NCBI GenBank assembly: GCA_965214995.1
Contig: CBDCCT010000002.1
Location: 682,001 to 746,000, forward strand
Origin: CBDCCT01 sp965214995
GTDB taxonomy: Bacteria; Deinococcota; Deinococci; Deinococcales; Trueperaceae
Direction of reading: 5' to 3'
Length of the DNA stretch: 64,000 bases
In this document: piece by piece, positions 47,450 through 62,366 of the stretch
Numbering within the stretch: the stretch's first letter is position 1
Layout: the number at the start of each line of letters is the position of its first letter
Notes under the pieces: model-generated
What the model was told of the DNA's origin: nothing
Database searches by the model: none
The model's input: only the letters and a program-made list of their open reading frames with translations
Position numbers and translations under genes: made by a program

Positions 47450-50400
47450 ATCTATCTATTTCTACTACTAATTTTTATATATAAAATTAAAATTAAATTA
47501 ATCTTATAATATCTTTTATAGTAAAGATACTAGCTTTAAATATAATTTTATTTATATTTTTAATAATTATTTTAATAGGTACTTTATTATAGAACTTTTA
47601 GTATAGTATAATCTACTAAATAATTATTTTAAAAGATATCTAGTAATTTATTAATCTAAATATTAATAAAAAGCTAATTTTATTCCTACTAGATATAATA
47701 ATTATAGAAGTAAATACTATTATAAAAATATTTAAAGATTTATTAAAATCTTAGAAAGAGTACCTTAAATTCTATAAGAAGAAATATAAGAATAAATTTA
47801 ATATCTATAATAAATAGTAATTATTATTAAAAGTTATCTTTAGATTAATTTATATAATAATTATATAGTAATATTTTTATATTATCTTAAAATAAATAAT
47901 AGCTAGAGGAATTCTAATAGTTTTATAATTATATTTAGTACTAATAGATTATATATATAAATAAAATATTTATAAAGCCTATATAAAGATATTAAAGCTA
48001 AGGAAATCTATAAATATTAATACTTAGTTATAGATATAGAATATAATACTAATAGAGTATAAAAAGCTTAGCTTACTAGAGATAGTAATAATAAATACTA
48101 TTTATAACTTTCTAAAAGTAATTAAGCTTATAATACTAATATTAGCTTTAATTTTAAATTAATTAATAATAGATAGAAAGATTAAAAATAGATTTATAAT
48201 ATAATCTTATAAACTTATAAAATAGTTATATAACTATATCTACTAGATTAGATTAACTATAATAGTCTTATATAGAGTATTTAATATAATAATATTATAA
48301 GGTAAGAGCTTAATAGATAATAATAATTTAAAAAAGAAGAAGAAAAAGTTAAGAAGTAGTAGTAATAAGTAATTATCTCTCTATATTTATAGCCTTAATT
48401 ATAAATATAATAGATATTTATATATTTAACTATTAATATTATATAAATATTAGAAGCCTAAGAAAGAGACTACTAAATAAGTAAAAAAAAATTAATTAAT
48501 TATAGTAAAGATCTTAAAAAGAAACTTAAAAAGCTAGAGGGATTTAAATATAAAATTATTATAAAGATCTATACTTAGTTAGTATTATTTAGTATAGATA
48601 TTTAATTAGTATCTTACCTATTTTTATTTTTTTTTTCTTATCTATTTAGTATACTACTTTTATAGCTATATTTTTAGTAACTAGTAATACTATTTATTAT
48701 AAATTATATAATAGCTTTATATTAGATTCTAGCTTAAGTACTTATATTATAAATAATTAAAACTAATTTAAATCCTTTATACTAACTAGTAGTAATAAGT
48801 TATTAGCTAGTAGCTAGATTCTTAATATATTAAATATTAGTACTACTATTATAAGTATTAGAATATTAAAAGGTAAGAAAAGGATTATTAAATTAATAAA
48901 TACTACCTTTATACTATCTTTTTATAATAGTTATATGTTAGTTAGAAGAATAAGAGAGAAAGATATTATCTAGAATATAAAAATTAATAAATTAGTATAT
49001 TTAAATAATAGTAATAAAATTTACTATATTATAAATTAGTATAAATAGTATATTCTTAAATTTAAAAATATTAGACTAACTACTTTATCCTTTACTATAA
49101 ATAATTAGTATTATAATAATAAAGTAATACTCTAGTACTTATAGTTAAACTATATAAGCTTAGAAGTTATTTAGTATCTATTAAATATTAATAATAATTA
49201 ATATAAAGCTATAAAGATAGTAGATTATAAAGAGTATATAATTTTAAAGGCTTTAAATATTATATCTAAATAAGTAAGAAAATAAATTATTATTAAAAAG
49301 CTCTATAATTATATCTATATAAATATTTTTATATTTACCTTATCCTCTATAGGTATTAAATATATTATCTTATTTATATATAACTTTATTAGTATTATCT
49401 ATCTTATATTTATAAAAAGGAAGAAGGTATTTAATATAGTTATTAATTTTTAATTATTTATTAAATATTAGTTTAATATAAAAATTATAATTATATAGAT
49501 AAATAATAAGATAAGTTTACTTACTACTATATTCTATTAATATATCTTAGATAAAGGTATTTAGCTTAAACTTATAGCTCTAGTTACCTAAGTATAGAAT
49601 AGTATAGCTAAATAAGCTAAAAAAATAATTATTAAGAAAATAAGAGCTATAAGAATATTATTATATTTACTATTTAATCTATAGTTAGAGTCTATTACTA
49701 CTACTACTTATTTAATAAATAGGATACTAAGGAAGTTAATAAATAAGTAGATAGTACTAATTAAATTACTATATAAATTTTTAAAAATAAAAGTACTAAT
49801 ATCCTTTCTATAATATAACTATTTATAAGCTTATAGTTATAAAGCTTATCTACTTATAATTTATATAAAAGAATATAAGAATTAAGCTAATAAGCTATTA
49901 CTATATACTTATATTAGATATCTTTATAGATATACTATAATAATAATATATTAAATTTAAATATCTATATTATAAAGAATTATTATTACTAGAGATATAA
50001 TATTTAATAAATTAATCTTCTTTAATCTAGATATAGAGGACTTAATATAAAAGCTAAAGAAGATAATATAATCTATTATTAAACTTATTAAGATACTAGA
50101 GGTAAATAAATATAAGGAAATTAGTAAAGCTAGTATTATTAATAAATTAGATTAATAATTAAATTAATAATAATAAAATATTAAATTTTATAATACTAAA
50201 GATAGATAGTAAGAGTCTATTTAGATATTAATATCTATAGTAAGTATAATACTAGAGCTATAGTAGTATTAACTATAATAATAGTAAGATAAAGGTATTA
50301 ATACTATAAATATTATTAAGAAAAGTTAAATATAATATTTACTACTAAATATTAGTATACTTATAGTATTTATAGCTAGTTTCTAATTAAAGCTTTATTA

Positions 50401-51850
50401 GAATAATTTATTAAAGAAGCTAAAGGGCTAGATAAAGATATTAAATAATCTATATTATAAATAATTTTAATAAGTAGCTTATTCTAAGATTAATATATTA
50501 ATAGTATAAAGAATATAGTAAAAAGTTAAATAAAAAAATATAGTCTTAAAACTAATACTATTAATATAGATATTTTAATATAAGTTTAATAATAGTAGAT
50601 TTATATATAAATTTAAATTATATATATATATATTTATAGAGATCTAGAGCTTATAAGTAAGTTAAATATAGCTTTAAAAACTCTTTTAATTAAATTCTTT
50701 TAAATACTAATAGTAATTACTATCTATTTTAATTTAAATACCTACTAAATAGATACTATTAATATACTTATTAATAGTAAGTTAAATACTAATAAGATAG
50801 TATTTATTAATTATCTAAATAGCTTTAGAAAGAGAAAAAACTTATATTTAAGATTAAATAGAGTATTATATAGATTAAAAAGAAGACTAATCCTTTAGTA
50901 AATAGAACTTACTAAGATATTAATAATAATAGGATTATACTATATACTAGATAAGCTATATTTAATAATAAATAATTAGTTAATTATCTTCTTCTATATT
51001 AATAATATTATAACTCTTATCTATTTTAAATTTTATAAATAGTATCTAGCTTTCTATTAAAAGCTTTAATAAAAATATAAGATTAAGAATTTAAATAAAC
51101 TTAGCTAGTTTTTAGGTATAAAAATTATAAGAGATAGAGGTTAATAATAAATCTTCCTTTTATAATAGCTTTATATTAAAAAAGTATACTTTAAATTTAA
51201 TATAAGTAAAGTATTAAAAATACTAATTATATAAATATATTAATAGAATAATAGTATTATAACTAATAATAATATAAAGCTATATTAATATATAATTAAC
51301 TTAATACTTTATACTATAATTAGTATATATTCTAATATTACCTTTATAATATATTATCTCTTAAAGTTTCTTACTAATCCTAGCTAATCTTATCTTAATA
51401 CTATAGTTAATTATATTAGGTATTTATATAGAACTAAATATCTTTTTCTATAGCTAAGTAATAATAATACTAATAGCTATATTTAGACCTTAAATATAGT
51501 ATTTATAGATAATATTAATAAATATAAAAGTACTTAAAAACTAGTTATAAAGCTATTTAATAGAGTAGTTTTTTAAAAGTTAAATAAATAAGATACTATT
51601 ATAACTTTAATAATAGAGGTAGAGCTACTAGTAGCTATATTTATAAGTAAAAAAATAATACTAGTATATTATATTTATAAGATTATTTAATTAGATATAG
51701 ATAGTATAATAATATTATACTATAATAATTAGTAAATAATTAAGCTATTTATAGCTAAGTCCCTAAAGCTTTAAATAAGATTAAAGTATTGTAATATTTA
51801 TTAAAATTAGATTAGATAGCTTATTTAGTAGAGTAAAACAAATATATAAT
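47450..51850 (+). mobile_element. Ty1/copia retrotransposon relic
   Basis: Plus-strand frames with stops at former Gln/Trp codons give, in copia order, a protease start (FILDSSLSTYIINN, near 48,710), an integrase region ending with TYLINRIL (about 49,250-49,740), a reverse transcriptase (RLNRVLYRLKRRLIL, IIFFYINNIITL, FLGIKIIRDR; about 50,640-51,150) and an RNase H-like end to about 51,830. Integrase before RT is the Ty1/copia arrangement. Gag (47,480-48,550) is only suggested by a basic frame. Not functional. Confidence 0.7.
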
Positions 51851-51999
51851 ACTTATTATTATTATTATTCTACTATACTGACCTATACTAGAGTTTATAC
51901 AGGGAAACTAATATATAGAATATAAGGAAAAACCGTCTATAGGGTAAAAATCTAAATACTTATATACTTATAATATATAACTTATTAGTATTCTTTTTC

Positions 52000-54900
52000 T
52001 ATTATATATAGCCTTAAACTATAACCTTAAAGTAAGAGAGTAATATATAACTACTTATTAGCTAGTATATAGTAATCTTTAAGCTTATATTTATATCTAT
52101 AATTATATAAAAAGAGATATTACCTACTTTCTATTAAAGTTTTTCTTACTTAGCTAAATACTTAATATAGTATAAAAGTACATATTTTATATTTTAATAA
52201 TATATCTTATAATTAGGATAAGTTATTAAAATACTAAGTATCCTTTTCTATACTAAATATATATTATATCTATTAGTACCTATTTAAACTTATATAATAA
52301 GTAGACTTTTAATATAGGTTAAGTATATATAATACTTTTATACTATTTTCTTAACTTATTCCTATACTCTTTATTCTAGAAGGTAGAGATATATCTATAT
52401 CTAAAGAATCTAATCTATAATCCTATTAATATTCTTTTTAGAAGCTTTCTTTACTATAATTATAAGAGCTATATACTTTTAGTTTACTATAGTTATATCC
52501 TATAGGGCAATATTTTATAATTTACTAGATAGTAAACTAAATTTCTTTATTAAGTTATTTAAATATATCTTCTTTAGTATATTAGTAGCTATATCTTACT
52601 ATATTAAATATTATCTATTTCTTTTTTTTAGTAGGTAGTAGATTTTTACTATAAGCTTTATAGTAATTTTATCTATTTTAATAGCTTTTTTATATAAGTT
52701 TATTTATTATTACCTCTTTATAGCTAGTACTTATAGTAATAAAATTATAGTTTTCTTATATAATTTATCTATATTTATATCTTTATATACTTTAGATACT
52801 ATTTATAGTTTTATAATATATATATAGTTAGTTTACTATCTAATCTAGCTATAAATATATTTCCTATAGATAATATAATTAAATTATAGGTAGACCCTAT
52901 ATAAGATTATATTAATAGTTAATACTTAATAGATTAGTCTAGCTTATTAGAAGTCTACTTCTTAAGTATTATATATAATTATTTAAAGTACTACTATATA
53001 TTCCTATAATTATTCTTTAACTTATTATAGCTAGGTATTCTATAGTAGCTTAGAATTAAGTAGAATATTTAATATTTTAATTATAGTAGAGAAGGTATAC
53101 TAAATACTATTTAGCTATATACTTATATATATATATTAATATTCTTTCTTCTATAGCTAAGATAGAGAAGCTTATATTTTTTAGATATAAAATATATATT
53201 ATACTATCTAGTCTATTAAATATAATCTCTATAGATTTATTTTAAAATCCTATAGTTCTTATTTATACTATCTAAGAATACTAATAGGTTAATATTATCT
53301 ATAAAACTAAAAGCTATTACTTATAGTTTACTATTAGTATATATATAAAGTAAAGTATAATTAAAGAAAAGAAAAAAAATTAATAATATTAGAGATTTCT
53401 AAAAAAGTCCTATTAATATATAAAAACTATTAAACTCTTTTAGATTTAGTACTAAAGTAGCCTATTATTAAAAAAGAAAATATCTTATCTATACTATTAA
53501 GCTTTTAAATAGTTATAACTCTACTATTATCTTTAGTAGTAGAATATATATAATCCTTAAAAAATAAAACTTATATTTAATAATAAGATAGATACTATTA
53601 TACTTTTTTTATATATTTATATAGTATATATTTATTCTATAAGTATATCTACTACTAATAGAGTATTATACTATTAGTATCTACTAAACTAAGTAAGAAA
53701 TAGTATCTAATACTCTTTATATAAAAACTATAGTTTAATTATAATAACTTTTTTAAGATATTTTTCTATAGTATTAAGTAGAGTAATTAGTTACTATATA
53801 TTAGTATACTAATAGAATAGTTTCTTAAGCTTTTATAATATTATAACTTAGGCTTTCTAGAAGTATAAAGAATAATATCTAATTTATAAGTATACTATAA
53901 ATAGATATATAAGATACTTTTTAATTACTAGCTATACTATTTATACTATATAGTTTATTATACTATTTAAGCTTAGAGCTTTATCTAGACTAGATATAAA
54001 GATAGCTTTATAAATTTTTTATTTAGTAATCTCTACTAGTATACTTATATTAGGCTAGTTTATTAATATATTTTTATTAGTACTATCTTCTAGTTTAGAC
54101 TCTAGCTTTAGAAAAAAGGCTTATCTTATCTAGTCTATCTTATCTTTATATATTTCTATAACTATAGTAGGGCTATTTCTTAATAGTATTAGAAAGTATA
54201 GAAAGTATACTAGTATATTATTCTTTATTCTAGCTTATTTTACTATTTTTTATAGCTATTTAAAGTTTTATAATATAACTACTAGTTTCTCTTACTATCT
54301 ATTCTATAGGGTATTTCTAATTACTTTTTTTTTATTTAATTAACTTTTAGTACTTTTACTATTTTTAGTTAATATATTATTATTACTATACTTTTTACTT
54401 ATATTTTATATACTTAATTACTTCTTTATACTTACTATTCTAGTCTATTTATACTCTTTACTTAAATTTATATATAGATATTATAGCTATATTCTTTTAA
54501 ATTATATATATAATATCTACTACTATTTAATTAAGTACTTCTAGTATATTTACTTTATTTAAAATAAATAGTAGAAAGATAGAACTAATTACTACTTTAT
54601 ATTTATTTATATTAATAGTAGACTACTATATAATATACTATAGTATATACTCTTCCTATACTAAATTAATAAATATTTTAATTAGAATATAGTTAGAGCT
54701 AACTAGTAAACTCTAGTTTATTTAATATCTTATTAGTACTAAAACTAGTTTTAAGAATATTTAGTATAAATCTAATATACTAATAATAAGATAAGTTTTA
54801 TAAATAATAATATCTAGTAGTAAAGCTTACTATAGGCTTACTTTTTATAAAGTAGCTTAAAGTTCTTTAGTATAATAGTAATTCTATTATTTTTATTATA

Positions 54901-56690
54901 GTAAGCCCTATTTCTTATTTTAAATATTAAAGTTTCTCTCTATAATATATAATACTAGTTATTATCTTAATACTATCTAGTTAAGTATATTAATATATTT
55001 AAAAAAAATAAGAATCTTATTTTATCTAGTAGATTATATATTAAAGTAATATATATAGCTTATTCTTCTTATTCTAAATAGGCTATAAGCTTTATATATA
55101 CTTAATTCTTAAAAACTTTTAGTTCTTTCTATCTCTTTACTAGAAGGTTTTATATAATTAAAACTACTACCTATACTTTCTCTAATATATATATAACTTA
55201 TATAAAGTCTACTATCTATAGGTAATATATTAAGCTATTAACTAGGTTAATCTATAGTTTCTAAATAAGAATAATATTATACTTATTCTTATTTACTTAT
55301 AGGAGGGGTACTATAACTTTTATTTATAATTTATATATATTAACCTATAGTATATATAGCTATTAGTATACTTTATTTATATAAGCTAAGAGAGGCTATA
55401 GATTCTTAATAGAAAATAATTAACTATTATTTAGAGTCTATTATCTCTTTATATAGATATTTAGATTTTTTTTTCTATACTATCTATCTACTAGAAGTAT
55501 ACTTTAGATATATTTATATTCTTATCTATCTAGTCTTTATTTAGAGATAGCTATAGAGTTTATTATTATTTTCTTATTATTAAGCTACTATCTCTATCTA
55601 TAATATTTTAGATTAAGCTTAAGAATATTATATTAGTTAACTACTTAGTATATTATAGATATAGCTTCTCTTTAATTTTTTTAAATAGTATAGTATCTAG
55701 CTATAATATTTTATCTCTTAATAATTAAAATATTTTCTTTTAGTTATTTCTCTATAGTAGTAATATTTATAAGTATTATAATTCTTTATATAAAACCTAT
55801 ATATTATCTACTTTTTATATATACTATATATATACTTATAGCCCTAGTATTAGAAATATTATTAAAGATAAAAAGTTAGTTAGTATTTTTTATATACTAG
55901 AAGTTATAGTTCTATAATAATATCTTTATATAATACTTAGTTTATCTACTCTACTATTATAAAGTTAATATAAAGTAATCCTAATATTTTTTTATAAGAT
56001 ATTCTTATCTATTTAATATTAACTATTTTAAAGCTAGAAAGGTAGTATTAATTTTAAGTTTCTAGTATCTTTTATAGCTTATTTATTTCTATAAATAGTT
56101 TAGGTATTCTATATACTATAATTATAAAATAGGATTAAAGTACTCTTACTTTAGATACTAAAACTATTATTTATAAATTATTATTTTTAAATATAGAGTA
56201 GTTTTTAGTATTATATACTATTATCTATATATCTCTACTAGATAGTAGAGTAATAATAATTATTTTATAAGTAGCTAGTATTATACTAGTATTAAGTTAT
56301 TTTTTAATTTTTTTTTATTATATATATCTATTACTACTTTATTATTTCTATTAGTTCTAATATTTATCTTTTTAGAAGCTTTTATCTAGTATTTAATACT
56401 TTATTTAGATATCTATTAGTTATTTATACTTATAGTAGCTATAAGCTATCTTTTTATAACTATAGCCTATAAAAGAGAAGTAATATTAAGCTTATTATTA
56501 ATCTTTTTTAACTCTTTCTAAATAAGAAATATATTTTAGCTATACTAATTACTTACTAGGATATACTTAACTAATATATTTTTATATATTTAATATATAT
56601 TAAGCTTTTAGATTACTATTATAATAAAGTCTTTTTATATTAAATTATAGTTTTAAAGAATTTAGATAGCTTTAGATACCTTATTAGAGA
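52000..56690 (-). mobile_element. Second LINE family relic (Tad1-like)
   Basis: On the minus strand around 53,480-53,160 a degraded LINE reverse transcriptase can be read: FIDNINLLVFLDSINKNYRI at the FVDDVNIL position, then YFISKKYKLLYLSYRRK, the EKYELIHFSRR-like segment that follows the active site in Tad1-type elements. The conserved PQGSPLSP segment before it is mutated beyond certainty. The 5' half (toward 56,690) and the 3' tail (toward 52,000) are too decayed to divide. The sequence is clearly different from the LINE at 27.8-35.6 kb. Confidence 0.55.
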
Positions 56691-56702
56691 GCTTACTAGT
56701 AG

Positions 56703-56765
56703 ATTATAACGTTATGCCTATGTCACCCGTTGGAGACGTGGTTACAGTCATTGAAATAAGATGGT
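56703..56765. other. Short patch of normal base composition
   Basis: About 60 bp (starting CGTTATGCCTATGTCACCCG) stand out from the A+T-rich surroundings and are not repeated elsewhere in the window. It may be a scrap of the original single-copy DNA between two insertions or the 5' end of the minus-strand LINE. Confidence 0.4.
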
Positions 56766-56964
56766 ATTAATATAATACTTATAGATAAATTAAATACTTA
56801 TAGATATACTTATAAAGCTACTAGTAATAAAAGTAAAACTAAAAAAGATACTAGAGATATTTAATCTTATATATTTAAATAATAGTAATACTAGTATATA
56901 AGTAATAAATATTATTAGATTAATTAGTAAATATTTATATTTATAGTTTTAATAGCTAAGGAGA

Positions 56965-57125
56965 TATATAAAATAGTATACTAAGCTTAGTTTTCTACTA
57001 CTATATATATATTATTTTTAGGCGATTTTATAGCTTTATATTTAATATATTTATATTATTTATAGAGCTTTAATATTATGAATATAGACATGTATACATA
57101 AGTAATTATATATGCTTTACAGGTT
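56965..57125 (+). repeat. R-D repeat, copy 2
   Basis: Direct copy of 25,088-25,245. It lies just before the chromovirus body and may be a remnant of its leader or 5' LTR, but no matching copy is found at the element's 3' end. Confidence 0.55.
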
Positions 57126-57199
57126 TTCTTAACAATTCTAATTCCTCTCCCCTTAAGTAATATCTTATAGAAGAGGTAAAATAGCCTAAATAGTTAATA

Positions 57200-60100
57200 C
57201 TAACTTTAATATAGTATTCCTACTAGATACTATACTAAAGGCTTACTTAACTTTAAATAATAATATCTTAGCTAATAAGTTTATAATTTAAGAGTTATTA
57301 ATAAATCTACTTTATATCTTAGAAGAAGATAATTAAAGATAATATTAATAGCTTACTAAAAATAAAGCTAAGTCTAATACTCTTAAAGCTTATATATATA
57401 AATTAAAAGAATATTATATTATTATAATACTAGATAGCTCCTAGGCTTCCTCTATAAAAAATATAAGAAAAACTTATATTTAATACTTTTATAATCTTAA
57501 TTATAAGGTATCTTATAAAATTAGTACTTTTATATCTAAAAAATATAAAAAAGATAGTATCTAAATATATAAGTAATTTATATATACTTATAAAATAGAG
57601 TTTTAAATAAATTTAGTATACTATTCTATAGATAAAGAAAAGATAATTTATATTATATTAAAACTCTATAATAAACCTATATAATATTAAAATAAATATT
57701 AGTAAATATATAGCTATAATTATCTATTATAGAAATAGTTTAAAAAATTCTTAATTAATCTTATATAATATCTAGTATACTAATTTCTAACTAGTTTATA
57801 TTAGTATCTTATAGCCTATTAATTAAAAAATTAGTTAGTTAAATTATTTATAATCTATTTAAGTATACTAAAAAGAAAGTTTACTAAAGATATTTTACTA
57901 GAAGTATATTACTAATAATAACTTCTAGTAGATTTAAATTTCTATATTTATAATAAGATTAAGAGGTAACCTTATATATTATAAATATAAGAGAAAGTAA
58001 TTTCTTATATTATATATATTAAAGGCTTACTTTAAACTTAAGATAAAAAAATTAAATTTAATAAATCCTTTTAAGAATAAGAAAAAAATTATTTATTTAT
58101 CTAAGAGTAATATTTTTAAGAAGAAATCTTTTATCTCTTATAATAATAGCTTTTATAACTATTATAATAGTAAAAATAAGTTAAAAAATAAAATAAAATA
58201 TTTTAATTATAGTAAGATAGATTATATTAAACCTAACTATTCTAAATTAAAGAAAAAAGCTAGAGTCTAGTACTTTTATCTATAAAAATACTATATAATA
58301 TATTTAATAGATCTATTTATAAATAAATTAAAGTATTAATATAGCTTAAGTTATATAATTATATTATTAGTATAAAAGCTCTTTTTAATTTAAATATAAA
58401 TCTAAATCTAGTATTCTATATATTAATAATTAAATATAATTTTTTATTCTTAAATTATAACTATAAAGTTATTACTACCTTAAATATAATAGGTATTAGA
58501 ATATATAGTAAATTAAATTTAGATATTAAAGTTTTTAATAGCTATAGTATATTAACTATAATATAATAGCCTTTTAGTACTATAAATATTAAAGTATATA
58601 ATATTTTTTTAGAAATACTCTAGCTTAAGACTATAAATCTTAATATTAATTAAATAGATAAGATATAGAATTATCTAGAATTATAAGTCTATATTATATA
58701 GAAGAAACCTAATATATTTAAAAAATATTTTATATTTATATTATAGCTATATACTATATTATCTATTAGATATATAAGTAATAAAGATAAGTAAGATAAC
58801 TTATAAGTATTATTATATACTATACTTAGAGATATCTTACTTTCTAAAACTTAAATAGATTATAATAATATATTCTTTAAAGAAGTAGCTAGTATTTTAC
58901 TATAGAATAATAAATATAATTATATAATTTAACTTATAGAGATTATAAAGCTATCTTATAGTCTACTATATAATTTATTTAAAAGTAAATTAAAAGTTCT
59001 TATAGACTATCTTAATAATAGTTTATAAAAAGAATAGATATAAAAGTCTTAAAGCCCTATAGACTCTTCTATTCTTTTTATACTAAAAATAGATAGTATA
59101 TTATAACTCTATATTAATTATTAGAGACTTAATAAGCTTATAATTAAAAACTATTACCTATTATCTTATATTAATAAGATACTTAATAGACTATTTTATA
59201 TAAAACTATTTACTAAGTTAGATTTATATAATACTTACTATTATATTTATATCTAATATAGAAATAAGTAGAAAACTATATTTTAGACTAGATATAGATA
59301 CTTTAAATATAAAATTATATTCTTTAGATTAATAAATACTCTAGTAAATTTTTAATTATATATATATTATATATTTTAAGGTCTTATAGATATTATCTAT
59401 ATTATATATCTTAATAATATATTAATATTTAGTTATAATATTATAAGTTACTAATAAGATATTAAAAAATACTTTTATAATTAATAAAATAGAATCTTTA
59501 TATAAAGTAATTAAAATATCATTTTAATATAATAGAAGTAGAATTCCTTAAATATATTATTAGAATAAATAGAGTAAGAATAGACTAATTTTATATTTAA
59601 ATTATATAAGACTAGCTAGTACTATAATTATTCTATAATATATAAGTTTTTCTTAGTTTTATAAACTTTTACTACTAGTTTACTTATAAATATTTAGATA
59701 TAACTTTACTATTAACTAGCCTTTTAGTAGATAGTAAAAAAATTAATTTAAATCTTTTATTTTTAATAATATTATATTAGCTATATTTCTTTAAAAAATA
59801 TAAAAATTTAAAGAATTATCTTTATTAAAATATTATAATCTAGAAAAGTTAATTTATATTAAAATAAATATATCTATATTTATAATTACTAGTATATTAT
59901 TATAAAAATACTTTCTTCTAATTAAAAGTACTAAAGATATATTAAAAGTATAGATTCTAGTAGTATACTATTTAAAAAAATTAATTCCTATAAAGACTTA
60001 ATATAAGACTTATAATTAGAAATTTCTTATAATTATTAAGTATTTTAAATACTAGTATTACTATCTTAAAGAGACTAAATTTCTAATAAGAGTACTAATA

Positions 60101-62010
60101 GATTATAATAATCTTTAATACTTTATAATAATAAAGGTACTAAGCTATTAATAAGTAAGATAGACTAAGATTCTCTTAATATATAATTTTATAATTAAAT
60201 ACTAGCTTAGTAAAATTAATCTAGCTAATAAATTATTAAATTAATTAGATTATACTTTATAAGAATATAGAAATATAGTAACTATTATACTAACTACTTT
60301 TTATAATAAGTTATAAGGCTTATATATAATATTACTATACTTAAATATAAAGAACTAGAGTAATATAATAGTTAGTATAATTAGTAAGAATAATAGTATT
60401 CTTAAAAAAATAGCTATTAAACTTTATTAGATAAGAGTAAAGTTCTACTTTTTTTATTAAATTTATAATAAGTTAAAGATAAAATTAAATATCTATATTA
60501 TTATAAGGTAGAATCTCTTTTTACTAATATTAATAGTCTAGAATTTCTTATACTATAGTTACTTATAAACTTAGTTATAAGTATTAAAACTATATATAGT
60601 CCTTTAATAGAGCTATTAATTTAAGCTCTATATAGATTATAATAAGCTAATAAGTTTATTATATAGTAAAGATAGAAAACTCTCTTAAAAAAATTATATA
60701 AAAATAAATTATTTATATTAGATTTAAGATAATTAAAAATTATTAAAATTTAAAAATACTCTATATATCCTAAGAGATACTATAATTAGAAATAAAATTT
60801 TAAAGATTTACTATAATAATCCTATAGGGGGATATATAGGTATAAATTATATTAATAAAATTATAAGATAAAAATTTTTCTAGCTAGATATAGTAAAATA
60901 AATTTAATACTTTATATTTTTATATATTATATATTAATATATAAAGATACTATAATATTATTTTTATAGTAATCTTTAGGTTTTACTAATTCTATATAAA
61001 CTATTTAAATATTAATTAATAGATTTTATTATAACCTTACTATCTTTAAAGATATATTAAGGTTTTATAGTAGATTTAATACTAGTAGTCCTAGATTAAT
61101 TTTTAAAAATAGTACTATATTTTTTTATAAAAATTATAATTACTATAATATAGTTAGTAGAATTATTTTTAATAAAAAATATTAATAAGTATAGTACTCT
61201 AATCTTAATTATAATAAATAGATATATTATATTTACTAATATATTTTAGTTTTTACTTATATACTTTCTCTATATAAGAAGAAGACTAAGTATAGTATTT
61301 TACTTATAAGTAAATAGATAGATAGAATACTAAAATTAAATATTTAAATAGTATTTAAGATACTTTATAAATTACTAATAAGATAACTAAGTAAAATATC
61401 TCTATATTATAGAATATATTTATAATAATTTAAAATAAATATTAACTAGTATATTATCTTTTAAAGCTATCTTAGATTATAGTCTAGAAATAGATATTAA
61501 TCTAATAATAAACTCTAATAGAGAGGCTCTATCTATAAAATAAAGAGTTAAAGATATTATATAATTAAAAGATAAAATACTAGTATTTTTATAAGATATA
61601 GTTATAAAATAGATAAAATACTTAATTAATAAAATAAAACTAATTAGATTTTATAAAGATAATAAAATTTTATTAAGATTAAAGTATATTTAAACTAAAA
61701 GACTATTATATAAATTAGATAATAAACTTATTAGTTCTTTTAAAATATTATAATCTATAGATAAGTAAATATATTACTTAAAATTATTATAAAAGTATAG
61801 AAGAATTTATCCTATATTTTATATTTTATTATTAGAAAAATTTATATCTTATAAAGATAAAATATAACTAGAACCTATAAGAATAAAGAGTAAACTAGAA
61901 TAGTAAGTAAAAACTATTTTAAATAAAAAATAATATAGAAAAAAGACTTAATATCTTATATACTAGAAAGGATATTCTCTAGCTAATAATTAATAGTAAA
62001 ATACTTTAAT
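57200..62010 (+). mobile_element. Ty3/gypsy chromovirus relic with chromodomain
   Basis: On the plus strand a reverse transcriptase is read at 59,044-59,410 through Gln/Trp stops: SPIDSSILFI, LYINY-stop-RLNKLIIKNYY, LFTKLDLYNTYYYIYI, KTIF-stop-TRYRYFKYKI and IYLNNILIFS match the gypsy sequence in order. An integrase region follows (about 60,780-61,560). The last 100 bp of coding (about 61,900-62,000) reads VKTILNKK, then YLIY-stop-KGYSLANN, the chromodomain signature YLVKWKGY. The chromodomain after integrase identifies a chromovirus. A purine-rich tract at 62,110-62,120 precedes the LTR-like R-E copy at 62,135, which could be its 3' LTR. Confidence 0.75.
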
Positions 62011-62134
62011 ACTCTAAAATTATAAAAAAAAATTAATAAGTATAAAGTAGTATTAAAAAAAGATTTAAATTTACTATAACTAAAAAGAAGTAAACTATAA
62101 CTATAAATAAAGAAAAAAAAGCTAATAACCTTTC

Positions 62135-62366
62135 TGTTATGAACGCCTGCTAAGTGGTAGCTAGGTGGTTGCGTACAATAGCTATATAGGCTCCTACTTC
62201 CCAGATTCAGGGGTTCTGAATACTGGTAGTCCTTTTGGGCTATTGTGGCTCCGCGGTAGGAGGTGGTTCTAATAATTGTATTCAGAACACCTGAATCTGG
62301 GAATTAGGAGCCTATATAGCTATTGTACGCAACCACCTAGCTACCACTTAGCAGGCGTTTATAACA
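62135..62366. repeat. R-E repeat, copies 2 and 3: 232-bp hairpin, hardly mutated
   Basis: It runs from TGTTATGAACGCC to GGCGTTTATAACA. The first 86 bases and the last 86 are near-perfect reverse complements around a 60-nt spacer, so a single strand could fold back. The left arm plus spacer match the repeat at 24,091. Base composition is normal, unlike both flanks. It may be two abutting LTR ends or a foldback element. Confidence 0.7.
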
